Assembly: GCA_002730485.1 (NCBI GenBank)
Contig: PCAH01000069.1
Coordinates: 1 to 29,972 of the forward strand
DNA: 29,972 bases
Direction of reading: 5' to 3'
From: Dehalococcoidia bacterium
GTDB taxonomy: Bacteria > Chloroflexota > Dehalococcoidia > UBA3495
Shown: piece by piece, positions 15,983 through 22,953 of the stretch
Layout: every line of letters starts with the position of its first letter
How positions within the stretch are numbered: position 1 is the first letter of the stretch
Translations under genes and position numbers: made by a program
Notes under the pieces: generated by a model
Seen by the model: the letters and a program-made list of their open reading frames with translations, nothing else
What the model was told of the DNA's origin: nothing
Databases searched by the model: none

Positions 15983-16130
15983 AGTATCTACCTGTGTTTA
16001 CGATGGACCATAACGACTGCCTGTATGACTGGTTTATGGTATTCTTTTGCCCACCTAGCCCGCGTGCTTTATCCCGTGATTGACGGCCTTCCGTATTTTG
16101 GGATTTTGAGAGCCGTTGGAGACAACCCAT

Positions 16131-17243
16131 ATGGAACGCCCCATCTTCCATCCGGTGGGCACACCGGTGGAACAATTAGACACCCCGGCATTGGTGATCG
16201 ACGTGGATGTCATGGACCGGAATATCCAGATCTTCCAGAACTATTTCGCTGATTCATCTGTGAAAGCCAGACCGGTGGTAACCAGCCACCTCTGCCCCCA
16301 GATCGCCCACCGCCAACTTGAGGCTGGGGGAACCATGGGCGGCATCGCCGTGACCACCCTGGGCGAGGCCGAGGTCTTCGCCAATTCAGGGTTTGCTGAC
16401 ATACTGCTGGCCAACCAGGTGGTTACCGCCTCCAAGATCAGGCGGCTCTGCGCTTTGGCCGGACAGACCAGCATCGGTATAGCGGTGGATAACCCGGACA
16501 ATGCAAATCAACTTTCCGAAGGTGCTGTTGCCTCTGGGGTAGAACTAAGAGTATTGGTCGAGATCGAAGCCGGTATGGGTCGCTGTGGCATCGCCCCTGG
16601 CCCTGATGCTGTTGCCCTAGCGCAGACCGTTGACGGCCTGCCTGGTTTGAGATTTGAAGGCATCATGGGCTCGGTGCCAGGCCCCAAGGGTGATGATGAC
16701 CCAACCGCCCACGAAGCCAAATCCCAGGCCAACCTGCAGGTGGTTCTTGATAACAAAGCAGCCATGGAGCAGGCTGGCCTGTCAGTCGCCGTGGTCAGCG
16801 TCGGCGGTACCCACTGCTATGCCCAGGCGATAGGGATGCCTGGCGTGACTGAGGTCCGCGCGGGTCGTTACCCGTTGATGGACCACCGACTCAAAGCGTT
16901 CCTGCCCGAACTTGCACCAGCGGCCAAGATACTGGCCTCGGTGATCTCCCATCCCGTTGACGCGATGGCTGTCTTAGACGCCGGACACAAATCCACCGCC
17001 CCAGACCAGGGTCGCCCGGTGCTGGAAGGGGTAGATGGTGGAAACGCCACCCGCTTCAGCGCCGAGCACGGCATAGTCGAGCTTGAGGGTGATGCTCAGA
17101 ACAGATTTAACCCCGGCGACAAAGCCTGGCTGGTGCCCTACGAATTGGGAGCCACAGTGAACCAGTACGACTACTTCCGCGTCGCCAAGAACGGCAGACT
17201 GGAGGGCTTCTGGCCCATATCGGCCCGAGGAAGACTGGCGTAA
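16131..17243 (+). CDS. Alanine-racemase-fold protein of the D-threonine aldolase/D-serine dehydratase family without the PLP lysine, 370 aa
   Basis: The N-terminal segment QLDTPALVIDVDVMDRNI and the C-terminal VNQYDYF...EGFWPISARGR place it in the D-threonine aldolase/D-serine dehydratase group, enzymes with a PLP barrel and a metal site. In this group the PLP lysine lies in an R-P-H-x-K-x-H-K motif; here the stretch is RPVVTSHLCP, with Thr51 at the Lys position. The metal-binding His-x-Cys near the C-terminus (usually PNHCCPTVN) reads PYELGATVN. Both cofactors therefore seem lost, while the fold is kept and the gene is intact. The tandem neighbour downstream keeps the lysine. I chose ATG at 16131, nine bases after GGAG; a TTG at 16116 is an alternative. 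It could be a pseudoenzyme, a ligand-binding subunit or a new activity. Confidence 0.82.
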   Translation: MERPIFHPVGTPVEQLDTPALVIDVDVMDRNIQIFQNYFADSSVKARPVVTSHLCPQIAHRQLEAGGTMGGIAVTTLGEAEVFANSGFADILLANQVVTASKIRRLCALAGQTSIGIAVDNPDNANQLSEGAVASGVELRVLVEIEAGMGRCGIAPGPDAVALAQTVDGLPGLRFEGIMGSVPGPKGDDDPTAHEAKSQANLQVVLDNKAAMEQAGLSVAVVSVGGTHCYAQAIGMPGVTEVRAGRYPLMDHRLKAFLPELAPAAKILASVISHPVDAMAVLDAGHKSTAPDQGRPVLEGVDGGNATRFSAEHGIVELEGDAQNRFNPGDKAWLVPYELGATVNQYDYFRVAKNGRLEGFWPISARGRLA

Positions 17244-17313
17244 ATCCCCCCAACCCCCTTACGAAAGGGGGGCTTAATTTCCCCCTTTTATAAAGGGGGA
17301 CTAAGGGGGATTT
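17242..17313. repeat. 72-bp palindromic element with AAATCCCCC ends
   Basis: The inverted ends are AAATCCCCC (17242-17250) and GGGGGATTT (17305-17313), with internal complementary runs of C and G (CCCCCTT, AAGGGGGG). It overlaps the TAA stop of the upstream gene and fills most of the 99-bp gap to the next one. The same family occurs inside the CoA-transferase gene at 15681-15715. Confidence 0.7.
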
Positions 17314-17342
17314 CCCCCACCACCAAAAACGGAGTTTTTAAA

Positions 17343-18443
17343 ATGAACGAACATTATCGACCGACACCTGGAACGCCCATGGCAGACCTGGACACACCCT
17401 GTCTGGTCATCGACATGGACGGCCTTGATAACAATATGGATGTCATTGCCAACACCTATGAAGGCCGCGGGGCCAAGCTGAGAGGGCACTCTAAGAACCA
17501 CAAGACACCGGCCATCGCCCATCGGCAGATACGCCGTGGCGGGACTGTGGGCGGGGTGTGCGCCGCCAAGGTCTCTGAAGCCGAGGTGATGGTCCACGGT
17601 GGAATCCCTAGTGTGTTCATAACATCAGAGATCGTAGAACCCATGAAGATCGAACGGCTCGCCGCACTGGCTGACCAAGCCGAGATGCTAGTGGCCTGCG
17701 ATCAAGGATCCAACGCCAGAGACCTCTCCAAAGCCGCCCAGGCCAGGGGAGTCGAGATCAACGTTGTTATCGAGCTTGAGACCGGCTTGCGGCGCTGCGG
17801 AGTCCGTGAGACTGATGCCGGTGTGGCCCTCGCCAAAGAGATCGCGTCCCTGCCCGGATTGCGGTTCCGCGGGGTGATGAGTCACCAGACGATTCCGGAC
17901 ATGCCGGACAGGGAAGACCGCGCAGTGGAAGCAGCCCGAACCATCAAGGGTGTGATCGACTTGAAGGAAGCCATCGAAGGTGAAGGGATTCCTATAGATA
18001 TCGTCTCCACCGGCGAGACCTGGAGCTACGACGTCGCGGCGGAGATCCCCGGCGTGACGGAAATCCAGGGCGGCAGTTACTTGATGATGGAGACTCACTA
18101 CGGTTACATGACCGAGTTCCATTACGCCGCCAAGATACTGACCACAATCATCAGCACCCCCAGACCTGGCGTGGCCATCGGGGATGCCGGTGTCCGTGCT
18201 GTCAGCACTCTCTCCGGTCTACCCACGGTGTTTGACCGACCGGGAGTTACGGTGGAGGCCTTAGACAGTGACCATTCAGTATTCAAGGTCGAGTCCGGAG
18301 CCAACCTGAAAGTCGGCGACCAGGTACTTCTGATTCCCGGCCAACAGGACGCCATGGTCAGCCGCTGGGACCGCTTTATCGGCCTACGCAAAGACAAGGT
18401 GGAAGTGGTGTGGGACATCCAAGCCCGAGGTTGTCATAACTAA
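17343..18443 (+). CDS. D-threonine aldolase/D-serine dehydratase family PLP protein, 366 aa
   Basis: It is a paralogue of the gene just upstream and aligns with it without gaps through the first 60 residues. The N-terminal LDTPCLVIDMDGLDNNMDVI segment starts the barrel. The PLP lysine appears to be Lys51 in KLRGHSKNHKTPAIAH, matching the family RPHxKTHK motif. The C-terminal half keeps VVWDIQARG. The metal site typical of the family (His-x-Cys in PNHCCP) reads PGQQDA, so metal dependence is doubtful. Expected chemistry is PLP-dependent cleavage or deamination of a D-beta-hydroxy-amino acid; exact substrate is unknown. GGAG lies eight bases before the ATG at 17343. A repeat element separates it from its partner, so co-transcription would run through a GC-rich hairpin. 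Confidence 0.85.
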   Translation: MNEHYRPTPGTPMADLDTPCLVIDMDGLDNNMDVIANTYEGRGAKLRGHSKNHKTPAIAHRQIRRGGTVGGVCAAKVSEAEVMVHGGIPSVFITSEIVEPMKIERLAALADQAEMLVACDQGSNARDLSKAAQARGVEINVVIELETGLRRCGVRETDAGVALAKEIASLPGLRFRGVMSHQTIPDMPDREDRAVEAARTIKGVIDLKEAIEGEGIPIDIVSTGETWSYDVAAEIPGVTEIQGGSYLMMETHYGYMTEFHYAAKILTTIISTPRPGVAIGDAGVRAVSTLSGLPTVFDRPGVTVEALDSDHSVFKVESGANLKVGDQVLLIPGQQDAMVSRWDRFIGLRKDKVEVVWDIQARGCHN

Positions 18444-18479
18444 GGACTTAGCAGTCGGCTATATACCTTCGGTTTTTTT
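18425..18479 (+). terminator. Possible terminator overlapping the end of the aldolase-like gene
   Basis: CCGAGGT (18425-18431) pairs with ACCTTCGG (18465-18472) with one bulge, a small perfect CTAAG/CTTAG hairpin lies inside, and a run of seven T follows at 18473-18479. The stem begins inside the coding region. The T-run is the main support. Confidence 0.4.
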
Positions 18480-18530
18480 ATTCATGTGGCTCGTCTGGGC
18501 TTTTTGGATACTAATTCCGACGTTGCCCTC

Positions 18531-18556
18531 GCGTAGGTGCGGGTTTGTAACCCGCC
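18531..18556. repeat. Palindromic repeat, GTAGG-GCGGGTT family
   Basis: GCGGGTT (18539-18545) and AACCCGC (18549-18555) form a perfect stem with a TGT loop, preceded by GCGTAGGT. It belongs with the units at 8119 and 18643. It lies in the 238-bp gap between convergent genes. Confidence 0.6.
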
Positions 18557-18642
18557 TGGCGCCCCTCAACCAGCCGTGATCGAAGGACCCCATACCTTTC
18601 TGGGACCTGATTGGTATCCACAATAAATGACCTTCTCCAACC

Positions 18643-18668
18643 GGGGCAGGTTCAAAAACTGCCCCTAC
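18643..18668. repeat. Palindromic repeat, GGGGCAGGTT family
   Basis: GGGGCA (18643-18648) pairs with TGCCCC (18660-18665), with a GTT/AAC extension after a bulge, then TAC. It resembles the unit at 8248-8270 in the opposite orientation and ends 14 bp before the NIPSNAP stop codon. Confidence 0.55.
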
Positions 18669-18681
18669 GGTGAGGGTGCTT

Positions 18682-19374
18682 CTACTCCGGTACCGGCCCA
18701 AACTCTGACGTGTTCATCAGGTGGGTATTTTGGGCCACCAGCAGACCACGGACACGGGGGACGTAGGTTCCGGTCCATTCGGGGTCGGCGTTGACGGCTT
18801 CTTTGCCCTCTTTGAGATGCTTGAGGTCGCGGTACGCCCAGATATGAGTCACCTGGTTCAGGTCTCCCACATCACTGTAATACCAACCCGCGAGCTTGAT
18901 TCCCTGACGCGCCCTGATGGGAAGCGCTACTTCCTCAGCCGCAGCCATGTAGGCGGGGATGCCGCCGGGCTTGAAGGTGTAAGTCCGGTAATCAAACGCC
19001 ATGTTGTTCTTCTTGACGAACTCGGGCGTTCCTTCGTCGGGTACATCTCCATTGACCGGATAGATTGGCGCAAAACTCGATGCGTTCATCTGGGAGGTCT
19101 TCTGGGATTCCACCAGGCCTCTGGTCCTTGGCAGGTATTTGCCCGTCCAGTCGGGATCGGTGTGGAAGGCGTGTTTCGCTTCTTCCATGTGCTTGGTGTC
19201 TTCGTAACCCCAGATGTGAACCACCTGGTTCAAGGAGCCGATCTCGCTCCAATACCAGCCGGCCAACCTGATGCCATAGCGCTGTCGGATGGGCAGGCTA
19301 AGTTCCTTCACCCCGGCCCGGTAATCGGCGGTGGCCCCTGGCGCAAGTGTGTAAACCCGATAGTCGTAAATCAT
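18682..19374 (-). CDS. NIPSNAP family protein with two tandem domains, 230 aa
   Basis: Two copies of the NIPSNAP ferredoxin-like domain are visible and clearly alike. Residues 1-95 begin MIYDYRVYTLAPGATADY with LAGWYWSEIGSLNQVVHIWG. Residues 125-225 begin MAFDYRTYTFKPGGIPAY with LAGWYYSDVGDLNQVTHIWA. Each ends in a DPxWTGxYxPRxRGL segment. A roughly 25-residue linker joins them. NIPSNAP proteins have a dimeric alpha-beta barrel fold and mostly unknown roles; in bacteria they often lie near catabolic genes. The fused pair probably forms one barrel within a single chain. GGAGAG precedes the ATG at 19374. It lies 40 bp after an esterase gene on the same strand and is likely co-transcribed. No catalytic residues can be named. 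Confidence 0.88.
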   Translation of the reverse strand: MIYDYRVYTLAPGATADYRAGVKELSLPIRQRYGIRLAGWYWSEIGSLNQVVHIWGYEDTKHMEEAKHAFHTDPDWTGKYLPRTRGLVESQKTSQMNASSFAPIYPVNGDVPDEGTPEFVKKNNMAFDYRTYTFKPGGIPAYMAAAEEVALPIRARQGIKLAGWYYSDVGDLNQVTHIWAYRDLKHLKEGKEAVNADPEWTGTYVPRVRGLLVAQNTHLMNTSEFGPVPE

Positions 19375-19414
19375 CTTCTCTCCAAATAGTCGTCAATCTA
19401 GTTGAGGAATCCTG

Positions 19415-20308
19415 TTAACCGGTTTGTTCAAGAACGAATTCTCCGATCTTGCCGATGGCTTTTCGTGCTTCAGGCAGGATTGGAGCGTAGTGATGCCAAA
19501 CGTGGGGCATATCATCCCACACTTCCATCTCCACCGACACACCCGCTTTCTGGGCCCGTTCTTTCAGCATGGTGGAGTCATCCACCAGAACTTCTATACT
19601 GCCCACTTGCAGCAGCAGAGGTGGAAGTCCCGTGAGGTCGGCGTGAATTGGAGAGGCAAGAGGAGCCTTGGGGTTCTTGCCGTCCAGATAGGTAGCCGCG
19701 ATTTTGAGCAGCCGCTCCTTGGATACTGAAGGGTCGGACTCGGCGTTGGTGGTCATGGACTTGCCGGTTGATTCCATATCGGTCCAGGGTGAGATGCAGA
19801 CCCCTGCAGCGGGTATGGGTTCTCCAACTGACCTCAGAGCGACTAAGGCAGCAACCACCAGGCCGCCGCCCGCCGAGTCGCCGCCGATGGCGATGTTCTT
19901 CGGGGAGATGCCCTGGGACAGCAACCATCGGTACGCCGATACAGTGTCTTCCACTGGCGCTGGGAAGGGCATCTCTGGTGCTAGACGGTAATCAAGTGCC
20001 AGCACCCGGGCCTTGGTTGCCCTGGCCAAGTGTGCGAGGAACACCCGGTGGGTTCTAACCGAGCCAAACACGTACCCGCCGCCGTGGAGATATAGGATCA
20101 CCCGGCCTTCTTCCGACTCCGGTGCCCAGATCCATTCGGCGGCTACCCCGTTGGCGCCCACCCGCTTGGTCTCGATGTCGTCATCGAGGGGTAAGGTGGA
20201 CATTATCCGCTCGTAGGAAAGGCGGTCATCGTCGACGGTCTTCCTGACCTCAGCGGCACGAACTCGTATCATCTCAAGTACTGTGTCTAGTTCCTGGCTG
20301 GGAGCCAT
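19415..20308 (-). CDS. Alpha/beta hydrolase, hormone-sensitive-lipase (family IV esterase) type, 297 aa
   Basis: This is a carboxylesterase of the HSL branch. The oxyanion-hole motif HGGGY is at residues 75-79, the nucleophile elbow GGDSAGGG has Ser145, and the DYRLAPEMPFPAPVEDT segment (106-122) is the family hallmark. The catalytic Asp is probably in EVLVDDS near 239 and the His is His269 in DDMPHVWHH. It has no signal peptide and is probably cytoplasmic, hydrolysing short-chain esters. The start is ATG at 20308, set by GAGGTGA eight bases upstream; a GTG at 20317 would lie in that ribosome site. The gene is followed by the NIPSNAP gene, so the two may form a small operon. It is preceded by a repeat-filled gap. 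Confidence 0.92.
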   Translation of the reverse strand: MAPSQELDTVLEMIRVRAAEVRKTVDDDRLSYERIMSTLPLDDDIETKRVGANGVAAEWIWAPESEEGRVILYLHGGGYVFGSVRTHRVFLAHLARATKARVLALDYRLAPEMPFPAPVEDTVSAYRWLLSQGISPKNIAIGGDSAGGGLVVAALVALRSVGEPIPAAGVCISPWTDMESTGKSMTTNAESDPSVSKERLLKIAATYLDGKNPKAPLASPIHADLTGLPPLLLQVGSIEVLVDDSTMLKERAQKAGVSVEMEVWDDMPHVWHHYAPILPEARKAIGKIGEFVLEQTG

Positions 20309-20419
20309 ACGCGTCACCTCGGGGGATCACACTTCAAGTGTGTTTACGGGTGCGGCCATGATAGTTGTCCCAGGTACAACTCGCAAGGGGAGAAAAGGGC
20401 TTCAGCACCTACCCCAACC

Positions 20420-20446
20420 GTCATTCCTGCATAAGCAGGAATCCAC
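20420..20446. repeat. Palindromic repeat, CGTCATTCCTGC family
   Basis: ATTCCTGC (20423-20430) and GCAGGAAT (20435-20442) form a perfect 8-bp stem with an ATAA loop. It is the same layout as the unit at 8405-8430, with the stem changed but pairing kept. Confidence 0.6.
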
Positions 20447-20495
20447 TCATCAGCCACGGTGCTTCAACAATCCGTGTTTCAGAAAGATGACTCAT

Positions 20496-20528
20496 GCGCA
20501 TCCTTCGACGGAGCTCAGGACGAGCGGT
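20496..20528. repeat. Left arm of an inverted pair, GCGCATCCTTCGACGG
   Basis: GCGCATCCTTCGACGG followed by AGCTCAGGACGAGCGG is the inverse of the sequence at 20714-20744. Its core also matches the left part of the elements at 10904-10980 and 11019-11094, so it belongs to that family. Confidence 0.55.
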
Positions 20529-20573
20529 TACGGCGAGGGAGTTTTTGTTGCTGCTTCGTTTCCGGCAAGCACG

Positions 20574-20598
20574 GTCGTTCCTGCGTAGGCAGCAATCC
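20574..20598. repeat. Degenerate CGTTCCTGC palindromic repeat
   Basis: GTTCCTGC and GCAGCAAT pair imperfectly around GTAG, as a decayed copy of the CATTCC family. Confidence 0.45.
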
Positions 20599-20639
20599 AG
20601 CATGGTTTCCTTTCGATGGAGTTGACTATTGCACGCAAT

Positions 20640-20668
20640 CTGGAATCCGAGCGAAAGCCGGAATGACG
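20640..20668. repeat. Degenerate CATTCCGGC palindromic repeat, reverse orientation
   Basis: TGGAATCCGAGCGAAAGCCG followed by GAATGACG is the reverse form of the CGTCATTCCGGC family with mismatched arms. Confidence 0.5.
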
Positions 20669-20713
20669 GGTGGTGTTGGAGATGTGGCTGCACTAATGAG
20701 ACCTTCACAACCT

Positions 20714-20744
20714 CCGTTCGTCCTGAGCCCGTCGAAGGATGCGC
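20714..20744. repeat. Right arm of an inverted pair, CCGTCGAAGGATGCGC
   Basis: CCGTTCGTCCTGAGC followed by CCGTCGAAGGATGCGC mirrors 20496-20528. The two arms enclose about 185 bp that holds other repeat units but no gene. Confidence 0.55.
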
Positions 20745-20844
20745 TTCAGTCAATCGTCTGGTGGTCACCATCCGCAGCGTAACCGTGGTTCGGCATCCTT
20801 CCGCGGAAGGACACCATGGGCGGGTTAGTGCTGGACCGTGAGGC

Positions 20845-21489
20845 TTAGGCCAGCAGTTGTTTTAGGGCCCGGGCGCTGCTGTGGGGGGCGGAGAGAACGG
20901 GTACCGGGGACACCTTCTCTAGGTGGGCCAAAGCGGCGGCAAAGGAGAACTGGGTCAGTACCACCATGTCCACATCCTTCGCCATACCCAAAACTTCCTG
21001 TTCCAGGCGGCGCTCCAGACCGACTTGCCCCTCGGCACGTAAAACCGTTATCAAGTCCTCCGCGAGGCAGAGCACAGGCTCGATCTCAACACCTGCTTCC
21101 TCTGCTGCCAGCTTCAGGTAAAACTCAGAGTCGGCCATAGTAGCTTGGACAGAGGCGATCAGTCCGATGCGCGTACCGGCAGACACTGCTTCTGCCATCA
21201 CCGGACCGTACGAAGACACCAGGGGCACATCGACCAGGTGTTTGGCCGAATCGACCACCGGGGCGTATACCGAGCAGGCCAATCCAATGGCGTCGGCTTT
21301 GTTGTCCTGACAATAACCGATGACATTGCTCATACGACGACGAAGGTGAGGGGTGAGCTGTCCGTCGAAATCGATGAGCAGACCTTCGTCTAAGAGGTTA
21401 ACCACCTCAGCCTCGGGAAAGACCTCACCAAAGGCCAACCGCACCGGCGGGATGGACTCGGCAAGGGCGTGAATCATGGTTACTCGCAT
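20845..21489 (-). CDS. Aspartate/glutamate/hydantoin racemase family protein, 214 aa
   Basis: This is a small Asp/Glu racemase-fold protein. The N-terminus MRVTMIHALAESIPPV matches the subgroup that often occurs in catabolic clusters. The first catalytic-type Cys is Cys72 in GLACSVYAP. Classical two-base racemases have a second Cys in the other lobe; the equivalent stretch here reads VVLTQFSFAAAL (176-187) with no Cys. One-Cys relatives include arylmalonate decarboxylase and maleate isomerase types. Simple racemisation is therefore not assured. AGAGGA precedes the ATG at 21489. The gene follows the P-loop gene on the same strand with a 72-bp gap. With the D-aminoacylase and the aldolase-like genes it suggests handling of D-amino acids, but that link is inference. 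Confidence 0.85.
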   Translation of the reverse strand: MRVTMIHALAESIPPVRLAFGEVFPEAEVVNLLDEGLLIDFDGQLTPHLRRRMSNVIGYCQDNKADAIGLACSVYAPVVDSAKHLVDVPLVSSYGPVMAEAVSAGTRIGLIASVQATMADSEFYLKLAAEEAGVEIEPVLCLAEDLITVLRAEGQVGLERRLEQEVLGMAKDVDMVVLTQFSFAAALAHLEKVSPVPVLSAPHSSARALKQLLA

Positions 21490-21561
21490 ACTGGTTCCTC
21501 TGCGTTAATACCGGAAATATTCCTGGAAAGATGAAAGAGTGGGTCTGCCAGTGGGTGTTGA

Positions 21562-22905
21562 TTATCCGCCGGTAATCCGCTCGTAATCAAAATCGGTCAG
21601 AATCGTTTGCAGCTCTTCGCCCCGTTCGTGCATCTCATACTCCACGCCCACCATGGGTTTGTTCACCGTGATCAACTGGTCCAGGTTAATCGGGGTGGCG
21701 TAGAGGATGATGTCGGCATCGGCGGCGATCAGAGTCGCTTCCAGGTCTGACAGTTGTTCGGGGCTGTAGCCCAGGGCTGGGACCTCGGTTTCCATGTGGG
21801 GATACTGTTCGTAGGCCGACTTTATGCTGCCCACCGCGAACTGTCTTCCGGAGACGATCTCGGCGGCTTCCGCGTCCTGGGCCGCGACGGTACCGGCGCC
21901 GTAGGACATGCCACCGTGGGTCAGGGTTGGCCCGTCTCCAACCACCAACACCCGTTTGCCTTTGATCAGTTCCGGATTGCTGATGGTGACGATGGAATCG
22001 GCCATGATCACTGGCACCTCGGCCCGTGCCACAAGAGACACAGTGGCTTGTACCTGGGCGATTTGCTCCGGCGTGGCGCTGTCTGCTTTGTTGATGATGA
22101 CAATGTCTGCCATCCGCAGGTTGGCTTCGCCAGGGTGGTAGCTGGTCTCATCGCCAGGGCGATGTGGGTCCACCAGGACTATGTGCAGGTTGGACTTCAC
22201 GAACGGAAGATCGTTGTTGCCTCCGTCCCATATGACCAGGTCTGCTTCTTCTTCAGCCCGGTGGAGTATCGGTGCGTAGTCAACGCCCGCGAAAACGGCC
22301 ATGTCCAATCGGATCAACGGCTCGTATTCCTCGCGTTCTTCAACGGTGGCTTCAAACTGATCCAGGTCTTCCATCTTCCCGAACCGCTGCACCCGTTGAG
22401 CCTCCAGGTTGCCGTAGGGCATGGGGTGGCGTATGACGCTGACCTGTCGCTTCTTGTCCAAAAAGAATCTGGCGATGCGTCTGGTGGCCGAGCTCTTGCC
22501 TACTCCGGTCCTGACAGCGCAGACACTGATCACCGGCCTGCGGGCTGGGATGGAGGTGCGTTCTGGACCCAGGAAACCAAAGCTGGCACCAGCGGCAAGC
22601 ACCGCCGAGGCTTTGTGCATCACATCTTGATGGGATACGTCACTGTAGGAGAAATAGACCCAGCCCACATGGTCCCGTTTGATCATTGGAATAAGCTCGG
22701 ATTCTTCGACGATGGGTATCCCATATGGGTATAGGGATCCGCTCAAAGCCGGAGGGTAGTTTCGGTCTGCAATGTCTGGGATCTGAGCAGCGGTGAAGGC
22801 CACAACCCTGGTCAAAGGATCGTCCCGGAAGACGACGTTGAAATTATGGAAGTCGCGTCCGGCGGCTCCCATGATGATTACTCTGGTCCGCGTATCATTT
22901 TGCAT
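21562..22905 (-). CDS. P-loop protein of the cyclic 2,3-diphosphoglycerate synthetase-like family (COG2403 type), 447 aa
   Basis: The N-terminal Rossmann-like part (RVIIMGAAGRDFHNFNVVFR, then YPYGIPIVEESEL) is followed by a P-loop domain. Walker A is AVRTGVGKSS at 130-139 (Lys137), then come VIRHPMPYGNLEAQRVQRF, LVIWDGGNND and VIINKADSA. The C-terminal part contains VLVVGDGPTLTHGGMSYGAG. This matches the family named after the archaeal enzyme that cyclises 2,3-bisphosphoglycerate with ATP, but most bacterial members are of unproven function and are often called predicted GTPases. NKAD could serve as a guanine-specificity motif. It lies 48 bp after fhs and may be co-transcribed with fhs and metH. 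The ATG at 22905 has no clear ribosome site. Confidence 0.82.
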   Translation of the reverse strand: MQNDTRTRVIIMGAAGRDFHNFNVVFRDDPLTRVVAFTAAQIPDIADRNYPPALSGSLYPYGIPIVEESELIPMIKRDHVGWVYFSYSDVSHQDVMHKASAVLAAGASFGFLGPERTSIPARRPVISVCAVRTGVGKSSATRRIARFFLDKKRQVSVIRHPMPYGNLEAQRVQRFGKMEDLDQFEATVEEREEYEPLIRLDMAVFAGVDYAPILHRAEEEADLVIWDGGNNDLPFVKSNLHIVLVDPHRPGDETSYHPGEANLRMADIVIINKADSATPEQIAQVQATVSLVARAEVPVIMADSIVTISNPELIKGKRVLVVGDGPTLTHGGMSYGAGTVAAQDAEAAEIVSGRQFAVGSIKSAYEQYPHMETEVPALGYSPEQLSDLEATLIAADADIILYATPINLDQLITVNKPMVGVEYEMHERGEELQTILTDFDYERITGG

Positions 22906-22953
22906 CGTGCTTACATCATACGGGGTAAACAGGCGAGAGGCTAAGCCGTTTCC

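Larger units (their letters stand above)
20318..20844. other. Repeat mosaic between the racemase-like and esterase genes
   Basis: No gene is supported here; plus-strand frames at 20283-20588 and 20459-20782 run through repeats and have no ribosome site. The region holds three units of the CATTCC/GGAATG family and an inverted pair of CGTCGAAGGA-type ends about 250 bp apart. It is the second large patch of dispersed repeats in the window. Confidence 0.65.

Noticed and set aside
15885..16175. N-terminal extension of the second CoA-transferase up to 16175
   Set aside because: The family N-terminus starts at GLLEGVRVLDL right after the ATG at 15884, which has a ribosome site; the extension is non-conserved and covers the divergent promoter region.
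20459..20782. Plus-strand frames of about 100 codons in the racemase-esterase gap
   Set aside because: They consist of the CATTCC and GTCGAAGGA repeat units and have no ribosome site.
21754..22734. A 326-codon open frame on the plus strand
   Set aside because: It is antisense to the P-loop protein with a clear Walker A motif; composition is shadow-like and no ribosome site is present.
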